A stretch of DNA of 64,000 nucleotides from Saccharopolyspora indica (GCF_027853965.1 NZ_JAQGLB010000006.1:310001-374000); one strand, 5' to 3'; counted from the stretch's first letter, positions 1-8,716 are shown. The notes: generated by a model from the sequence alone, not told the origin. Translations and numbers: made by a program.

Positions 1-2
1 AC

Positions 3-1253
3 GTCGCGATGGCCAACGGCATCGCGTGCGTGGGTGATCGCGTGTTCGTCAACGAGATGCGCCCGGGCGGCCGCTTGCTCGAGGTGACGCCCGGCACCGA
101 ACCGGTGGAGCTCGCCGGCGGGCTGGCGATGGGCAACGCGATGCAGCTCGGCCCGGACGGGTGCCTGTACTACCCGCACATGATCACCGGTGAGGTCCAC
201 CGCGTCCCGCTGGACGGCGGCGAGCCGGAGCTGGTCGCCGAGGACGTGCACGCGCCGGTGGCGGTCCGGTTCGACCGGGGCGGCGTGCTGACCGTGCTCT
301 CGCGCGGCGCCGAGGGCATCGTCACCCGGATCGACGTGTTCGGCTCGGGTGACCGCTCGGTCGCACCGGGCGAGGTGTCCGCAATGGACAACGCCGCCTT
401 CGACGCCGAGAACCGGATGTTCGTGTCCAGCTTCGCGGCGGGCGGGATCGCCGAACTCGCACCCGACGGCAGGGCCCGCGAGGTGGTGCCGACCGGGCTG
501 GTCGGCCCGTTCGGCGTGGCGGTGCACCGCTCCGGCACCGTGTTCACCGGCGACAACTACCGGTTGGCGAGCCTCGACGACGGCGCGGTGAGCACGCGCG
601 AACTGCTCGTGTTCAGCCACGGCGTCGCCACCGACGAACGAGGACGGGTGCACGTCACATCGCAGTTCGGCGAAGTGCGCACCTACGAGCCCGATGACCG
701 CGTGCTGACGACTCGCGCGCGAGGACTGGCGCGGCCCACCGGCATCGCCGCACGCGCGGACGGCAGCCTCGTGGTGGCCGAGACCGGCGGCGGCCGCGTG
801 GTCGCCATCGCCGACGACGACACCTTGACCGTCCTGGCCGACGGCTTGGACTCCCCGGTCGACGTCGCCGTCGACGCGGAGGACCGCTGCTACGTCAGCG
901 ACGACCAGCGCGGCGCGGTGTCGCTGATCGTCGATGGCGGGATCGCGGTCGTCGCCGACGGACTCGACGCACCGCAGGGCGTCGTCGTGCTCGGCGCGGA
1001 GCTGTTCGTCGTGGAGACGGGTCGGCGCAGGTTGCTCGCGATCGACCTGGTGACCGGCGAGCAGCGCGTCGAAGCGCACCACCTCGCCGTCGGGCTTCCG
1101 CCGGGAACGACGCGCGCGCAGCCGGAGCTGTTCCACCACGGCCTGCCGGGCGTGCCGGTGCCCTTCGCCGGTGCGGCCGCGGGCAGCGACGGCTCGCTCT
1201 ACGTCTCCGCCAACGGCGAAGGCAGCGTGCTGCGACTGCATCGCCGCAGCTAG
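3..1253 (+). CDS. SMP-30/gluconolactonase-like beta-propeller protein (5' end cut by window)
   Basis: The visible 415 or so residues are a run of blade-like repeats of the type GxxVxDxxxRxxV and DGSLxVxETGGGRVV, as in SMP-30/gluconolactonase/NHL six-bladed propellers, which act as lactonases or sugar-acid hydrolases. The first ATG, at base 9, falls inside what looks like a blade (MANGIACVGDRVFVNE), and the frame stays open to the window edge, so the true start lies upstream. No signal peptide can be judged. The substrate cannot be named from sequence. It ends with TAG, followed by a 180-base gap before the next gene. The propeller assignment is fairly sure; the enzymatic role is inference. 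Confidence 0.6.
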   Translation, partial: VAMANGIACVGDRVFVNEMRPGGRLLEVTPGTEPVELAGGLAMGNAMQLGPDGCLYYPHMITGEVHRVPLDGGEPELVAEDVHAPVAVRFDRGGVLTVLSRGAEGIVTRIDVFGSGDRSVAPGEVSAMDNAAFDAENRMFVSSFAAGGIAELAPDGRAREVVPTGLVGPFGVAVHRSGTVFTGDNYRLASLDDGAVSTRELLVFSHGVATDERGRVHVTSQFGEVRTYEPDDRVLTTRARGLARPTGIAARADGSLVVAETGGGRVVAIADDDTLTVLADGLDSPVDVAVDAEDRCYVSDDQRGAVSLIVDGGIAVVADGLDAPQGVVVLGAELFVVETGRRRLLAIDLVTGEQRVEAHHLAVGLPPGTTRAQPELFHHGLPGVPVPFAGAAAGSDGSLYVSANGEGSVLRLHRRS

Positions 1254-1434
1254 CGGGCGCGAAATCGACTGCGTCGGCCCGCATTCCTGCTCCCTTCGGC
1301 CCAGCGCCCCTGGTGCTTGCGCACCGAACGTCTCCTCGCAGGCAGGCGCAGTTCGGATCTAGCACACCGGGTGTTCATCACCGGATGATTCGGTGATCGA
1401 AAACCGGGCGCAGGATTTCCGAGGAAGGCGGTCG

Positions 1435-2655
1435 ATGATGGCCCTTGCCGAGCGTGGGCGCCGGAGGGCGCTGAGCACCGCGGTCGCGATCAGCGCGCTG
1501 CTGCTGTCCACACCCGCCGCGACCGCCACCGAATCGCTGCGCGCCGACACGCAGCTGGCGCCCGGCGTGACCTACCGGTCCTTCGAGATGTCCACCGCGC
1601 ACGGCCCGGTGGTCGCCTACCTGATCACCGCCGATCTGCGGGTCCCGAGCGTCGAGCTCGGCCTGCTGCACCCGGAAGTCGTCGCCGCGCGCGACGAGAT
1701 CCCCGACATGGCCAACGCCCAGGGCGCGATCGCCGGCGTCAACGGCGACTTCTTCCACATCAGCGAGTCCCACGAGGGCATCGAGGTCACCGGGTCCTCG
1801 GTGGGCCCGGCGATCGCCGACGGCGCGGACCTCAAGGCCGCGGTGCCCGGCGGACAGCGCTTCGGCCCCGCGCTGCCCGCCGGGACCTCCACCGAGGACG
1901 TCTTCGGGGTCGGCGTCGACCGGCGGGCTCGGGTGTCCAGCCTCGAACTCGACGGCATGCTCCGCAGCGGCGGCCGCACCGCCGAGATCTCCGGGCTGAA
2001 CCAGTACGCGCTGCGGGTGGACGGCATCGGCGTCTACAACGCCGACTGGGGCCGGGTTTCGCGAGCGCGGGCGGTGTGCGGGACCGACACCGACCGCTCG
2101 GCGCCGTGCAGCGAGCAGACCGAGGAGGTCGTCGTCCGCGACGGCGTGGTCACCAGCACGCAGGACCGTCCCGGCGCCGGCGACATCCCGGCCGGAACCG
2201 TGGTCCTGGTGGGCCGCGAGGGCGGTGCGGCCGAGCTGGAGAAGCTCGAGGTCGGTGACCGCGTCGTGGTCGAGACCCACCTGTCGGCGGTCGACGTTCC
2301 ACCGCTGGACTTCGCCGTCGGCGGTTTCCCCATCCTCCGCGGTGGAGAACCGCTGTCCGGCCTGGACACCGAGGAGCTCGCGCCGCGCACGGCGGCCGGG
2401 GTCAGCGCGGACGGCCGCACCGCCTACCTGCTGACCGTGGACGGGCGGTCGGCGGCCAGCACCGGACTGAGCGTGCTCGAAACGGCCGAGCTCCTGCGCT
2501 CCGCCGGAGCGGTCGACGGGATGAACCTCGACGGCGGCGGCTCATCGACCATCGCGGCGCGCGAACCGGGTCAGGACCTGGCGACGGTGCGGAACGTGCC
2601 GTCCGACGGCGTGCCGCGACCGGTGGCCAACGGAGTCGGCGTCTTCTCCCGCTGA
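1435..2655 (+). CDS. Secreted phosphodiester glycosidase (NAGPA-domain) family protein
   Basis: The 406-aa protein starts at tandem ATGs (1435 and 1438) behind a GAGGAAGG ribosome site at 1421-1428. It has an Arg-rich N-terminus and a hydrophobic stretch ending ATATA, a likely Sec signal peptide. The body carries the signature of the phosphodiester glycosidase family (NAGPA/DUF2233): an early AGVNGDFF motif and a C-terminal VDGMNLDGGGSST motif. Family members remove GlcNAc-1-P caps or act on other sugar phosphodiesters outside the cytoplasm, and in actinomycetes they are usually exported. The gene is monocistronic and converges on the crotonase downstream. The natural substrate here is unknown. 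Confidence 0.8.
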   Translation: MMALAERGRRRALSTAVAISALLLSTPAATATESLRADTQLAPGVTYRSFEMSTAHGPVVAYLITADLRVPSVELGLLHPEVVAARDEIPDMANAQGAIAGVNGDFFHISESHEGIEVTGSSVGPAIADGADLKAAVPGGQRFGPALPAGTSTEDVFGVGVDRRARVSSLELDGMLRSGGRTAEISGLNQYALRVDGIGVYNADWGRVSRARAVCGTDTDRSAPCSEQTEEVVVRDGVVTSTQDRPGAGDIPAGTVVLVGREGGAAELEKLEVGDRVVVETHLSAVDVPPLDFAVGGFPILRGGEPLSGLDTEELAPRTAAGVSADGRTAYLLTVDGRSAASTGLSVLETAELLRSAGAVDGMNLDGGGSSTIAAREPGQDLATVRNVPSDGVPRPVANGVGVFSR

Positions 2656-2690
2656 TCCCAGGCGCCCCGATGGGCCTGCCGGGCGGCGCG

Positions 2691-3491
2691 CTAGCGGATC
2701 GCCCGCTCGGCGAACTCGGCGACCTCGCCGCCGGCGTTGGCCTTGCGGGCGATCTTGTGGTTGGTGCCGAGCAGGAGGCGCAGCTGGTAGCAGCTCTCCA
2801 GCCGGAACGCCTGCCACGGGGCGACGTGCCAGGTCCGCTGGAACATGCGCTTGGTCGTGGCCACCGCGTCCGGCGAGCGGGTCGCGAGCTGCTCCGCCAG
2901 CTCCAGCGCCGCCGCGTGCGGATCATCGCTCACCTCGGTGACCAGGCCGAGCTCGTGCGCCTTGACGCCGTCGAAGACCTCGGCGGTCATGGCCAGCCGC
3001 TTGGCGACGTCCATCGGCAGCAGCTCGCGCAACGTCACGGTGCCGCTCATGTCCGGCACCAACCCCCACTTCGCCTCCATCACGGAGAACTGCGCGTCGG
3101 GCGCGGCGAACCGGAAGTCCGCGCCCAGGGCGAGCTGGAGCCCGCCGCCGAAGCAGTGCCCGCGGACCACCGCCAGCACCGGGACCGGCAGCCGCCGCCA
3201 GGCCCAGCAGACCTCCTGGTAGAGGTTGGTCGAGCGCCACGGGGGCCGGAGGAAGTTGAGCACCATGCGCCGCGGGTCCTTGCCCACCGAGGCGAAGTCG
3301 AGCCCCGCCGAGAACGAGCGCCCCGCGCCGCTGAGCACGACCGCCCGCACCGACCGGTCCGCGCGCACCTGCGCGGCGGCGTCGATCAGCGCCCGCAGCA
3401 TGTCCATGTCGAGCCCGTTGAGCCGGTCCTCCCGGGTCATGGTGACGTGGGCCAGCGGCCCGTCGATCTCGACCGACACGCGCTCGGACAT
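2691..3491 (-). CDS. Enoyl-CoA hydratase/isomerase (crotonase) family protein
   Basis: The 266-aa size is usual for the family. Crotonase landmarks are the oxyanion-hole loops GAGRSFSAGLDF (near residue 60) and HCFGGGLQLALGADFRFA (near residue 115), followed by MEAKWGLVPDMSG with the catalytic-loop acidic residues. Members hydrate or isomerise acyl-CoA thioesters in fatty-acid or aromatic-acid breakdown. The N-terminus starts as usual with a short beta-strand and AHVTMTRE. It stands alone on the minus strand, divergent from a FadR-type regulator, with a perfect 19-bp inverted repeat 30 bases upstream of its start. Hydratase and isomerase cannot be told apart from sequence alone. Confidence 0.85.
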   Translation of the reverse strand: MSERVSVEIDGPLAHVTMTREDRLNGLDMDMLRALIDAAAQVRADRSVRAVVLSGAGRSFSAGLDFASVGKDPRRMVLNFLRPPWRSTNLYQEVCWAWRRLPVPVLAVVRGHCFGGGLQLALGADFRFAAPDAQFSVMEAKWGLVPDMSGTVTLRELLPMDVAKRLAMTAEVFDGVKAHELGLVTEVSDDPHAAALELAEQLATRSPDAVATTKRMFQRTWHVAPWQAFRLESCYQLRLLLGTNHKIARKANAGGEVAEFAERAIR

Positions 3492-3520
3492 CTGCGACTC
3501 CTCGGGTTCAGCGGTGGAGC

Positions 3521-3539
3521 ACCGATCCTACTGATCGGT
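3521..3539. promoter_or_regulatory. Inverted repeat, candidate operator of the crotonase gene
   Basis: ACCGATC, five bases, then GATCGGT: a perfect 7-bp inverted repeat. It sits 30 bases before the crotonase ATG, within its expected promoter, and about 90 bases before the FadR-type -35. The form (ACCGAT/ATCGGT) resembles TetR- or GntR-type operators. Which protein binds is inference. Confidence 0.45.
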
Positions 3540-3628
3540 AACATATTCGGCCAGAGCCTCTCGCTCATCAACTCGCAGTGACGCCGACGTGTTCTGCATC
3601 CCTCTTCCGCCGCAGCCGCGCCGGGACA

Positions 3629-3657
3629 TTGACAACGGAACGTGTCCGATTCACGAT
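3629..3657 (+). promoter_or_regulatory. Promoter of the FadR-type regulator, probably leaderless
   Basis: A consensus TTGACA at 3629-3634 is followed after 17 bases by CACGAT (3652-3657), and the GTG start lies 7 bases further on at 3665. This geometry places transcription start at the start codon, so the mRNA would have no leader. It supports GTG 3665 over the upstream ATG at 3578, which lies before the promoter. Confidence 0.55.
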
Positions 3658-3664
3658 TCCTGTC

Positions 3665-4366
3665 GTGAACCTGTCTGACAGCCGGACAGCCGGTCCCGGG
3701 ATCCAGCGGGTCAGCGCGATGGAAGCCGTGCTGGCCCACCTCCGCGGTGCCATCGAGCGCGGCGAGCACCCGGTCGGCGCCAAGCTGCCGTCCGAAGCCG
3801 CGCTCGGCAAGGAGTTCGCGGTGAGCCGCTCGGTCGTGCGCGAGGCGCTGCGCGGTCTGCAGGCCCTCGGGCTCACCGAGTCCCGGACCGGCAAGGGCAC
3901 CTTCGTCCTGGCCGCCCAGCCGGTCGACGACCCGAGGTTCGGCTCCTACTCGGCGCGCGACCTGCTCGAGGTGCGCCGCCACGTCGAGATCCCGGCCGCG
4001 GGCTACGCCGCCCTGCGGCACACCGCCGACGACCTCGGCCTGCTCACCGACCTGCTGGAGCGGATGGCCCGCGAGACCGACGGCACCGCGTGGGTGGCGC
4101 TGGACTCGCTGTTCCACATCACCGTCGCCCAGGCCTCCGGCAACCCGGTGTTCGGCAAGGTCATCGAGGAGATCCGGGACGCCCTGGCCAGGCAGTCCGC
4201 CTTCCTGAACCAGCGCGGCGACCGCCGCGCGGAGTCCGACGCCGAGCACCGCAGGCTCGTCGAGGCCATCGCGGCCGGCCGGCGCGGCGCCGCCACCGAG
4301 GCGATGGCCCACCACCTGACCAACGTCGAGCACGCGCTCAGCGACATCGTCGGCCGCCCCCGCTGA
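3665..4366 (+). CDS. FadR-subfamily GntR transcriptional regulator
   Basis: The 233-aa protein has an N-terminal winged helix (KLPSEAALGKEFAVSRSVVREAL, residues about 38-60) and a wing GKGTFV, then an all-helical FCD ligand domain with metal-binding positions in the usual places (FHITVAQASGN, EHRRLVEAI, HHLTNVEHAL). FadR-type repressors answer to acids, amino acids or their degradation products. GTG 3665 is preferred because it follows the TTGACA promoter. An 11-bp palindrome CTGTCTGACAG at 3671-3681, just inside the gene, may be an autoregulatory operator. The asparaginase gene follows 27 bases later, so this is probably its local regulator. Confidence 0.85.
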   Translation: MNLSDSRTAGPGIQRVSAMEAVLAHLRGAIERGEHPVGAKLPSEAALGKEFAVSRSVVREALRGLQALGLTESRTGKGTFVLAAQPVDDPRFGSYSARDLLEVRRHVEIPAAGYAALRHTADDLGLLTDLLERMARETDGTAWVALDSLFHITVAQASGNPVFGKVIEEIRDALARQSAFLNQRGDRRAESDAEHRRLVEAIAAGRRGAATEAMAHHLTNVEHALSDIVGRPR

Positions 4367-4393
4367 CCCGCACCCCCACGAGGAGGTCCACGA

Positions 4394-5359
4394 ATGCACC
4401 CCGCTCCCCCGACCGGCGCGCCCGCGCACGCACCGCTGGTGCACGTCCTGCGCGACGGCCTGGTCGAAAGCGTGCACCACGGCTCGGTCGTCGTGCTCGC
4501 TCCGGACGGATCGGTGCTGTTCCAGGCCGGTGACGCCGACACCGCCTGCTACCCGCGCTCGGCGGCCAAGCCGATGCAAGCGGTGGCGATGACCCGGCTC
4601 GGCCTGTCGCTGCCACCGGACCTGCTCGCGCTGACCGCCGCCAGCCACTCCGGCGAGCAGATCCACCTCGACGGGGCGCAGCGCGTGCTCGCCGCGAGCG
4701 GGTCCACCGAGGACGACCTCGGCAACCCCGCGGACCTCCCCTTCGACCCGGTCGAGCGGGACCGCTGGATCGCGGCGGGCGAACCGGCCCGCAAACTGGC
4801 GCACAACTGCTCGGGCAAGCACGCGTCGATGCTGTGGACCGCGCGCGAGAACGGCTGGCCGACCGAGAGCTACCTGGACCCCGAGCACCCGCTCCAGCGC
4901 GAGATCGCCGCCACCGTCGAGGAGCTCACCGGGCAGCAGATCGCGCACGTGGCAGCCGACGGCTGCGGCGCACCGCTGTTCGCCGTCTCGCTGCGCGGCC
5001 TCGCCACCGCGGCCGGGCGGATCGCCAGCGCACCGGCCGGAACACCGGAAAGCGTTGTCGCCCAAGCGATCCGGATGCACCCGGAGATGGTCGCCGGGAC
5101 GCGGCGCGATGCCACCGCGCTGATGCGGGCCGTGCCAGGGCTGATCGCCAAGGACGGCTTCGAGGCGGTGCAGATCGCCGCGCTGCCCGACGGGACCGCG
5201 ATCGCCGCGAAGATCGCCGACGGCACCGATCGCGCCAGGCTGCCCGTCGCGCTCGCGGCCCTGATCCGGGCGGGCGTCGACCCGCAGGCGCTGGAGCCGT
5301 TCGCCGACCCGCGGCTGGCCGTGGCCGGGGAACTGGTGGCCGAGCTGAGCGCCGCCTGA
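4394..5359 (+). CDS. L-asparaginase II family (Rhizobium-type) asparaginase
   Basis: The 321-aa length fits the PF06089 asparaginase family, which is unrelated to E. coli AnsA/AnsB and hydrolyses L-asparagine to aspartate and ammonia. Family motifs are YPRSAAKPMQA (near residue 55, with the nucleophilic Ser-Lys region), TAASHSGE, HNCSGKHASML (near 135) and DGCGAPLFAVSL (near 190). There is no signal peptide, so a cytoplasmic enzyme is expected. An AGGAGG-type site (ACGAGGAGGT) precedes ATG 4394. The FadR-type gene ends 27 bases upstream, which suggests a two-gene operon where the regulator senses an amino-acid-related effector. Confidence 0.88.
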   Translation: MHPAPPTGAPAHAPLVHVLRDGLVESVHHGSVVVLAPDGSVLFQAGDADTACYPRSAAKPMQAVAMTRLGLSLPPDLLALTAASHSGEQIHLDGAQRVLAASGSTEDDLGNPADLPFDPVERDRWIAAGEPARKLAHNCSGKHASMLWTARENGWPTESYLDPEHPLQREIAATVEELTGQQIAHVAADGCGAPLFAVSLRGLATAAGRIASAPAGTPESVVAQAIRMHPEMVAGTRRDATALMRAVPGLIAKDGFEAVQIAALPDGTAIAAKIADGTDRARLPVALAALIRAGVDPQALEPFADPRLAVAGELVAELSAA

Positions 5360-5478
5360 GCTCTCGTCCACATCGGACGCGCGATCGGCCGTCAGGTGTG
5401 CGCCAGGTTAATTCGGTGGCATCGCACGGAGAAAAGGGCGATCATCGACGGGTCACGCACACCAGAGGAAGGACGACC

Positions 5479-6669
5479 ATGCACACGGCAGTCGACGGCG
5501 CCAGGGTGCCGATCCGGATGTGGGCGGATCCGCAGTCCGTTGAGGACGCCGCGATGCGCCAACTGCACAACGTCGCGAACCTGCCGTGGGTGCACGGCCT
5601 GGCCGTGATGCCCGACGTGCACTACGGCAAGGGCGCCACGGTCGGCAGCGTCATCGCCATGCGCGAGGCGGTGTCCCCGGCCGCGGTGGGCGTCGACATC
5701 GGCTGCGGCATGAGCGCGGTGCGCACCTCGCTGACCGCCACCGACCTGCCGGACGACCTGGGCGTCCTGCGGCGGCGGATCGAGTCGGCCGTGCCGGTCG
5801 GCTTCGCCATGCACCGCACGCCGGTCAACCCGGCCCGCGTACCGGGCACCGGCGGCTGGCAGCAGTTCTGGGCCGGTTTCCGCGAGCTGCACCCGGGCGT
5901 GCAGAACCTGCAGGACCGGGCGCGGGCGCAGGTGGGCACCCTCGGCGGCGGCAACCACTTCATCGAGGTCTGCCTGGAGCAGGGCGGTCCCGATGCCGGC
6001 CGCGTGTGGCTGATGCTGCACTCCGGTTCCCGCGGCATCGGCAACGAGCTGGCCAAGCGGCACATCGACATCGCCCGCAAGCTCCCGCACAACGCCGACC
6101 TGCCGGATCCCGACCTCGCCGTGTTCGTGGCGGGCACCCCGGAGATGCAGGCCTACCGGCGGGACCTGTTCTGGGCGCAGGACTACGCGGCGCGCAACCG
6201 CGCGACGATGCTGTCCCTGGTCCAGCTGGCGCTGGCCGACACCGTCCCCGGCACCCGCTTCGACACGCCGATCTCATGTCATCACAACTACGTGGCGGAG
6301 GAGGTCCACGACGGGGTCGAGGTGCTGGTGACGCGCAAGGGCGCGATCCGCGCCGGGTCGGGTGACATGGGCATCATCCCGGGCAGCATGGGCACCGGTT
6401 CCTACATCGTGCGCGGCCTGGGCAACACCGGGTCCTTCGAGTCGGCCTCGCACGGCGCGGGCCGCCGGATGTCGCGGACGAAGGCTCGCAAGACCTTCAC
6501 CGAGGCGGACCTCGCGGCGCAGACCGAGGGCGTCGAGTGCCGCAAGGACGGCGGTGTGGTCGACGAGATCCCGGCCGCCTACAAGGACATCGAGTCGGTG
6601 ATCGCAGCGCAGACCGACCTCGTCGAGGTCGTCACGCACCTCAAGCAGGTCATCTGCGTCAAGGGCTGA
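5479..6669 (+). CDS. rtcB: RNA-splicing ligase RtcB family protein
   Basis: The 396-aa enzyme belongs to the RtcB family, which joins RNA 2',3'-cyclic phosphate (or 3'-phosphate) and 5'-OH ends with GTP and Mn2+. All landmark motifs are present: DVHYGKGATVGSVIA, GVDIGCGMSAV (metal Cys), GGGNHFIE, LHSGSRGIGN, SCHHNYV and GSMGTGSYIV with NTGSFESASHGAGRRMSR, whose His is the guanylated nucleophile. ATG 5479 follows AGAGGAAGGA (5464-5473). No archease or RtcA neighbour is seen. A hairpin follows the stop. Actinobacterial RtcB proteins are thought to act in RNA repair; the target here is unknown. Confidence 0.93.
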   Translation: MHTAVDGARVPIRMWADPQSVEDAAMRQLHNVANLPWVHGLAVMPDVHYGKGATVGSVIAMREAVSPAAVGVDIGCGMSAVRTSLTATDLPDDLGVLRRRIESAVPVGFAMHRTPVNPARVPGTGGWQQFWAGFRELHPGVQNLQDRARAQVGTLGGGNHFIEVCLEQGGPDAGRVWLMLHSGSRGIGNELAKRHIDIARKLPHNADLPDPDLAVFVAGTPEMQAYRRDLFWAQDYAARNRATMLSLVQLALADTVPGTRFDTPISCHHNYVAEEVHDGVEVLVTRKGAIRAGSGDMGIIPGSMGTGSYIVRGLGNTGSFESASHGAGRRMSRTKARKTFTEADLAAQTEGVECRKDGGVVDEIPAAYKDIESVIAAQTDLVEVVTHLKQVICVKG

Positions 6670-6676
6670 GACGAGC

Positions 6677-6712
6677 GCGAGTGCTCCGCGGTTGCGGCCG
6701 CGGAGCGCTCGC
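6677..6712 (+). terminator. Hairpin downstream of rtcB
   Basis: A 15-base arm (6677-6691) pairs with 6698-6712 with one mismatch across a 6-base loop, 8 bases after the rtcB stop. There is no T tract, as usual for high-GC actinomycete terminators. Confidence 0.6.
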
Positions 6713-6780
6713 GCGTCCGGGCACGCGCCGGACGGAAAACCGGTTGCCCGGATAGTTCCCCTTGTCCAGAATCCCGAGTC

Positions 6781-7821
6781 ATGTCAAGAGTGATCGTGAT
6801 CGGTGGCGGGCAGTCCGGGATCGCCGCGGCGGAGGCCCTGCTGGCGCGCGGAGCGCGGCCGGTCCTGCTGGAAGCCGGTCCGGAGGCGACCGGTTCCTGG
6901 CCGCGCTACTACGACAGCCTCACGCTGTTCACCCCGGCCTGGTTCAACGCACTTCCCGGCGCGCCGCTGCCCGGCGACCCGAACCGGTACCCGACCGGCG
7001 CCGAGGTCGCCGACTACCTGCGCGGTCGCGCCGAGAGCCTGGACTGCGAGATCCGCACCGGCCACCGGGTCACCTCGGTGACGCCCGATCCGGCGGGATT
7101 CCTCGTGCGCACCGAGCACGGAGCCGAGCTGACCGGCACCGCTGTCGTGGCCGCCACCGGCATCTTCGGCAACCCGCACCGACCGGAGCTGCCCGCGCTC
7201 GACGGCTACACCGGCGTGGTCCGGCACGCCGCCGACTACCGCTCGCCGCAGCAGTTCGCCGGGCAACGGGTCGTCGTGGTGGGCGCGGGCAACTCCGCGG
7301 TGCAGATCGCCGTGGAGCTCGCCGAGCACGCCGAGGTCACGCTGGCCACCCGCAAACCGGTCCAGTACGCCACCAACCAGCCGATTCCCGGGGATTCCCG
7401 CTTCTGGTCGGTGCTTTCGGCAGCGGCCCGCCTCCCGCTCGGACCGCTGCTCGGCCACGGAGCGATCCCGGTGGTCGACATCGCCGGCTACAAGACCGCG
7501 ATCGACGCGGGCAGGCCCGACCGCCGGGACATGTTCACCGCCGCGGAAGGCACCTCGCTGCGCTGGCCCGACGGCACCACCGAGCACGTCGACGCGGTCG
7601 TCCTGGCCACCGGCTACCGCCCGGCGCTGGACTACCTGCGCCCGCTGGGCGTCCTGGACGCATCGGGCAGGCCCCAGCAGCGCAACGGGATCTCCCGCAC
7701 CCACCCGGGCCTGACCTTCGTCGGGCTGGAGTACCAGCGGAGCATCCTGTCCGGCACCATGCACGGCTGCGCCCACGACGCACGCCACGTGGCCCGCAGG
7801 CTCACCCCCGGCCGCAGCTGA
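6781..7821 (+). CDS. FAD/NAD(P)-dependent flavoprotein oxidoreductase (CzcO-like)
   Basis: The 346-aa protein has two dinucleotide-binding motifs: GGGQSGIAAAEALL at residues 8-21 for FAD and VVGAGNSAVQIAVELA near residue 165 for NAD(P)H. The C-terminal VVLATGYRPALDYL motif is typical of flavin monooxygenase-like enzymes. It resembles the CzcO group of putative flavoprotein oxidoreductases (monooxygenase or thioredoxin-reductase-like fold). No partner gene is near; the Zur-controlled L36 gene follows 84 bases later. The substrate is unknown and the start is supported by the glycine motif at the extreme N-terminus. Confidence 0.75.
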   Translation: MSRVIVIGGGQSGIAAAEALLARGARPVLLEAGPEATGSWPRYYDSLTLFTPAWFNALPGAPLPGDPNRYPTGAEVADYLRGRAESLDCEIRTGHRVTSVTPDPAGFLVRTEHGAELTGTAVVAATGIFGNPHRPELPALDGYTGVVRHAADYRSPQQFAGQRVVVVGAGNSAVQIAVELAEHAEVTLATRKPVQYATNQPIPGDSRFWSVLSAAARLPLGPLLGHGAIPVVDIAGYKTAIDAGRPDRRDMFTAAEGTSLRWPDGTTEHVDAVVLATGYRPALDYLRPLGVLDASGRPQQRNGISRTHPGLTFVGLEYQRSILSGTMHGCAHDARHVARRLTPGRS

Positions 7822-7835
7822 ACCCCCGACCTAAT

Positions 7836-7850
7836 TGAGAATGATTATCG
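7836..7850. promoter_or_regulatory. Zur box upstream of alternative L36 gene
   Basis: TGAGAATGATTATCG is a 7-1-7 palindrome (GA-AAT-N-ATT-TC pairs) that fits the actinobacterial Zur consensus TGaaAATnATTttCA. It lies 56 bases before the GTG start of the Cys-free L36 gene, next to a TATGCT -10-like hexamer at 7859-7864. Zinc-loaded Zur would repress the gene, giving expression under zinc starvation. Confidence 0.8.
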
Positions 7851-7905
7851 TTTCCGACTATGCTCGGGGCGGGTCCACCGCCACCGGACCCGGGAAGGAA
7901 CGAAC

Positions 7906-8028
7906 GTGAAGGTCCGAGCATCGATCAAGTCCCTGAAGAACAAGGAGGGCTCCCAGGTGGTCCGCCGCCGCGGCAAGCTCTACGTCGTCAACAAGCGGAA
8001 CCCGCGCTGGAAGGCCCGGCAGGGCTGA
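7906..8028 (+). CDS. rpmJ: 50S ribosomal protein L36, zinc-independent (C-minus) paralogue
   Basis: The 40-aa basic peptide begins [15 protein letters not shown] and ends [11 protein letters not shown]. It is L36 in sequence and size, but the Cys/Cys/Cys/His zinc ribbon of the standard protein is absent ([14 protein letters not shown]), so it is the alternative type (YkgO/RpmJ2) that replaces the zinc form when zinc is scarce. GTG 7906 follows GGGAAGGA (7892-7899). The Zur box at 7836 and the immediate hairpin terminator at 8033 mark a single-gene zinc-responsive unit. It is too short for many gene finders. Confidence 0.93.
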   Translation: MKVRASIKSLKNKEGSQVVRRRGKLYVVNKRNPRWKARQG

Positions 8029-8032
8029 GCCG

Positions 8033-8065
8033 GGAGGTGCCGCGGCCACCGTCCGCGGCACCTCC
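8033..8065. terminator. Hairpin terminator between rpmJ and the aldo/keto reductase remnant
   Basis: A perfect 13-bp stem, GGAGGTGCCGCGG (8033-8045) with its complement at 8053-8065 and a 7-base loop, begins 5 bases after the rpmJ stop. It lies between convergent reading frames and can serve both. Confidence 0.75.
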
Positions 8066-8068
8066 GCG

Positions 8069-8716
8069 CTACGCCCTGGCCTTCGGCGCGTTGGCCTTGG
8101 TCAGCGCCGGATCCCGGACCACGACCGGCTCCAGCACCTCGTCGACGGCGGCCAGCAGGTCGTCGTCGAGCCGCACTCCGGCGGCCTCGACGTTCTCGGT
8201 GACCTGCTCCGGGCGGGAAGCACCCATGATGGCCGCGGAGACAGCGGGGTTCTGCAACACCCACGCCACCGCCAGCTGGGCCTGCGAGAGCCCGGCCTGC
8301 CCGGCCAGCGGCCGGAGCTTCTCCACGCGCGTCAGGACGTCGTCGCGCAGCCAGTGGGCCACGAAGTTCGCCCCGTTGTCATCGGTCGCCCTGCTGCCCG
8401 CGGGCGGCGGCGTCCCCGGCCGGTACTTCCCGGTGAGCACGCCCTGCGCGATCGGCGACCACACGATCTGCCCGATCCCGAGCTCCGCGCTGGTGGGCAC
8501 CACCTCGTCCTCGACGATCCGCCACAGCATCGAGTACTGCGGCTGGTTGGACACCAGCGGGATCCGCAGTTCGCGAGCGAGCCGGTGCGCGGCGCGGATC
8601 TGCTCGGCGGTCCACTCCGAAACCCCGATGTAGAGCGCCTTGCCCGCCCGGACCACGTCGGCGAAGGCCTCCATCGTCTCCTCCAGCGGCGTCTCCGGGT
8701 CGTACCGGTGCGCCTG
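8069..8716 (-). pseudogene. Aldo/keto reductase, C-terminal fragment
   Basis: In frame from base 8716 to the TAG at 8069 the translation starts QAHRYDPETPLEETMEAF and continues GKALYIGVSEW, SNQPQYSMLWR, WSPIAQGVLTGKYRPG and ends in a standard AKR (Kv-beta-like/YajO-type) tail, about 215 residues. These correspond to roughly residues 110-328 of the family. The N-terminal 20 or so residues survive separately at 10273-10336, so the gene has been split by the TnpB element, and about 90 codons including the catalytic Asp/Tyr/Lys region are gone. The enzyme cannot be functional. Confidence 0.85.

Noticed and set aside
3578-3664. ATG 3578 as start of the FadR-type regulator.
   Set aside because: It lies upstream of the TTGACA promoter, and the extra 29 residues have no family similarity.
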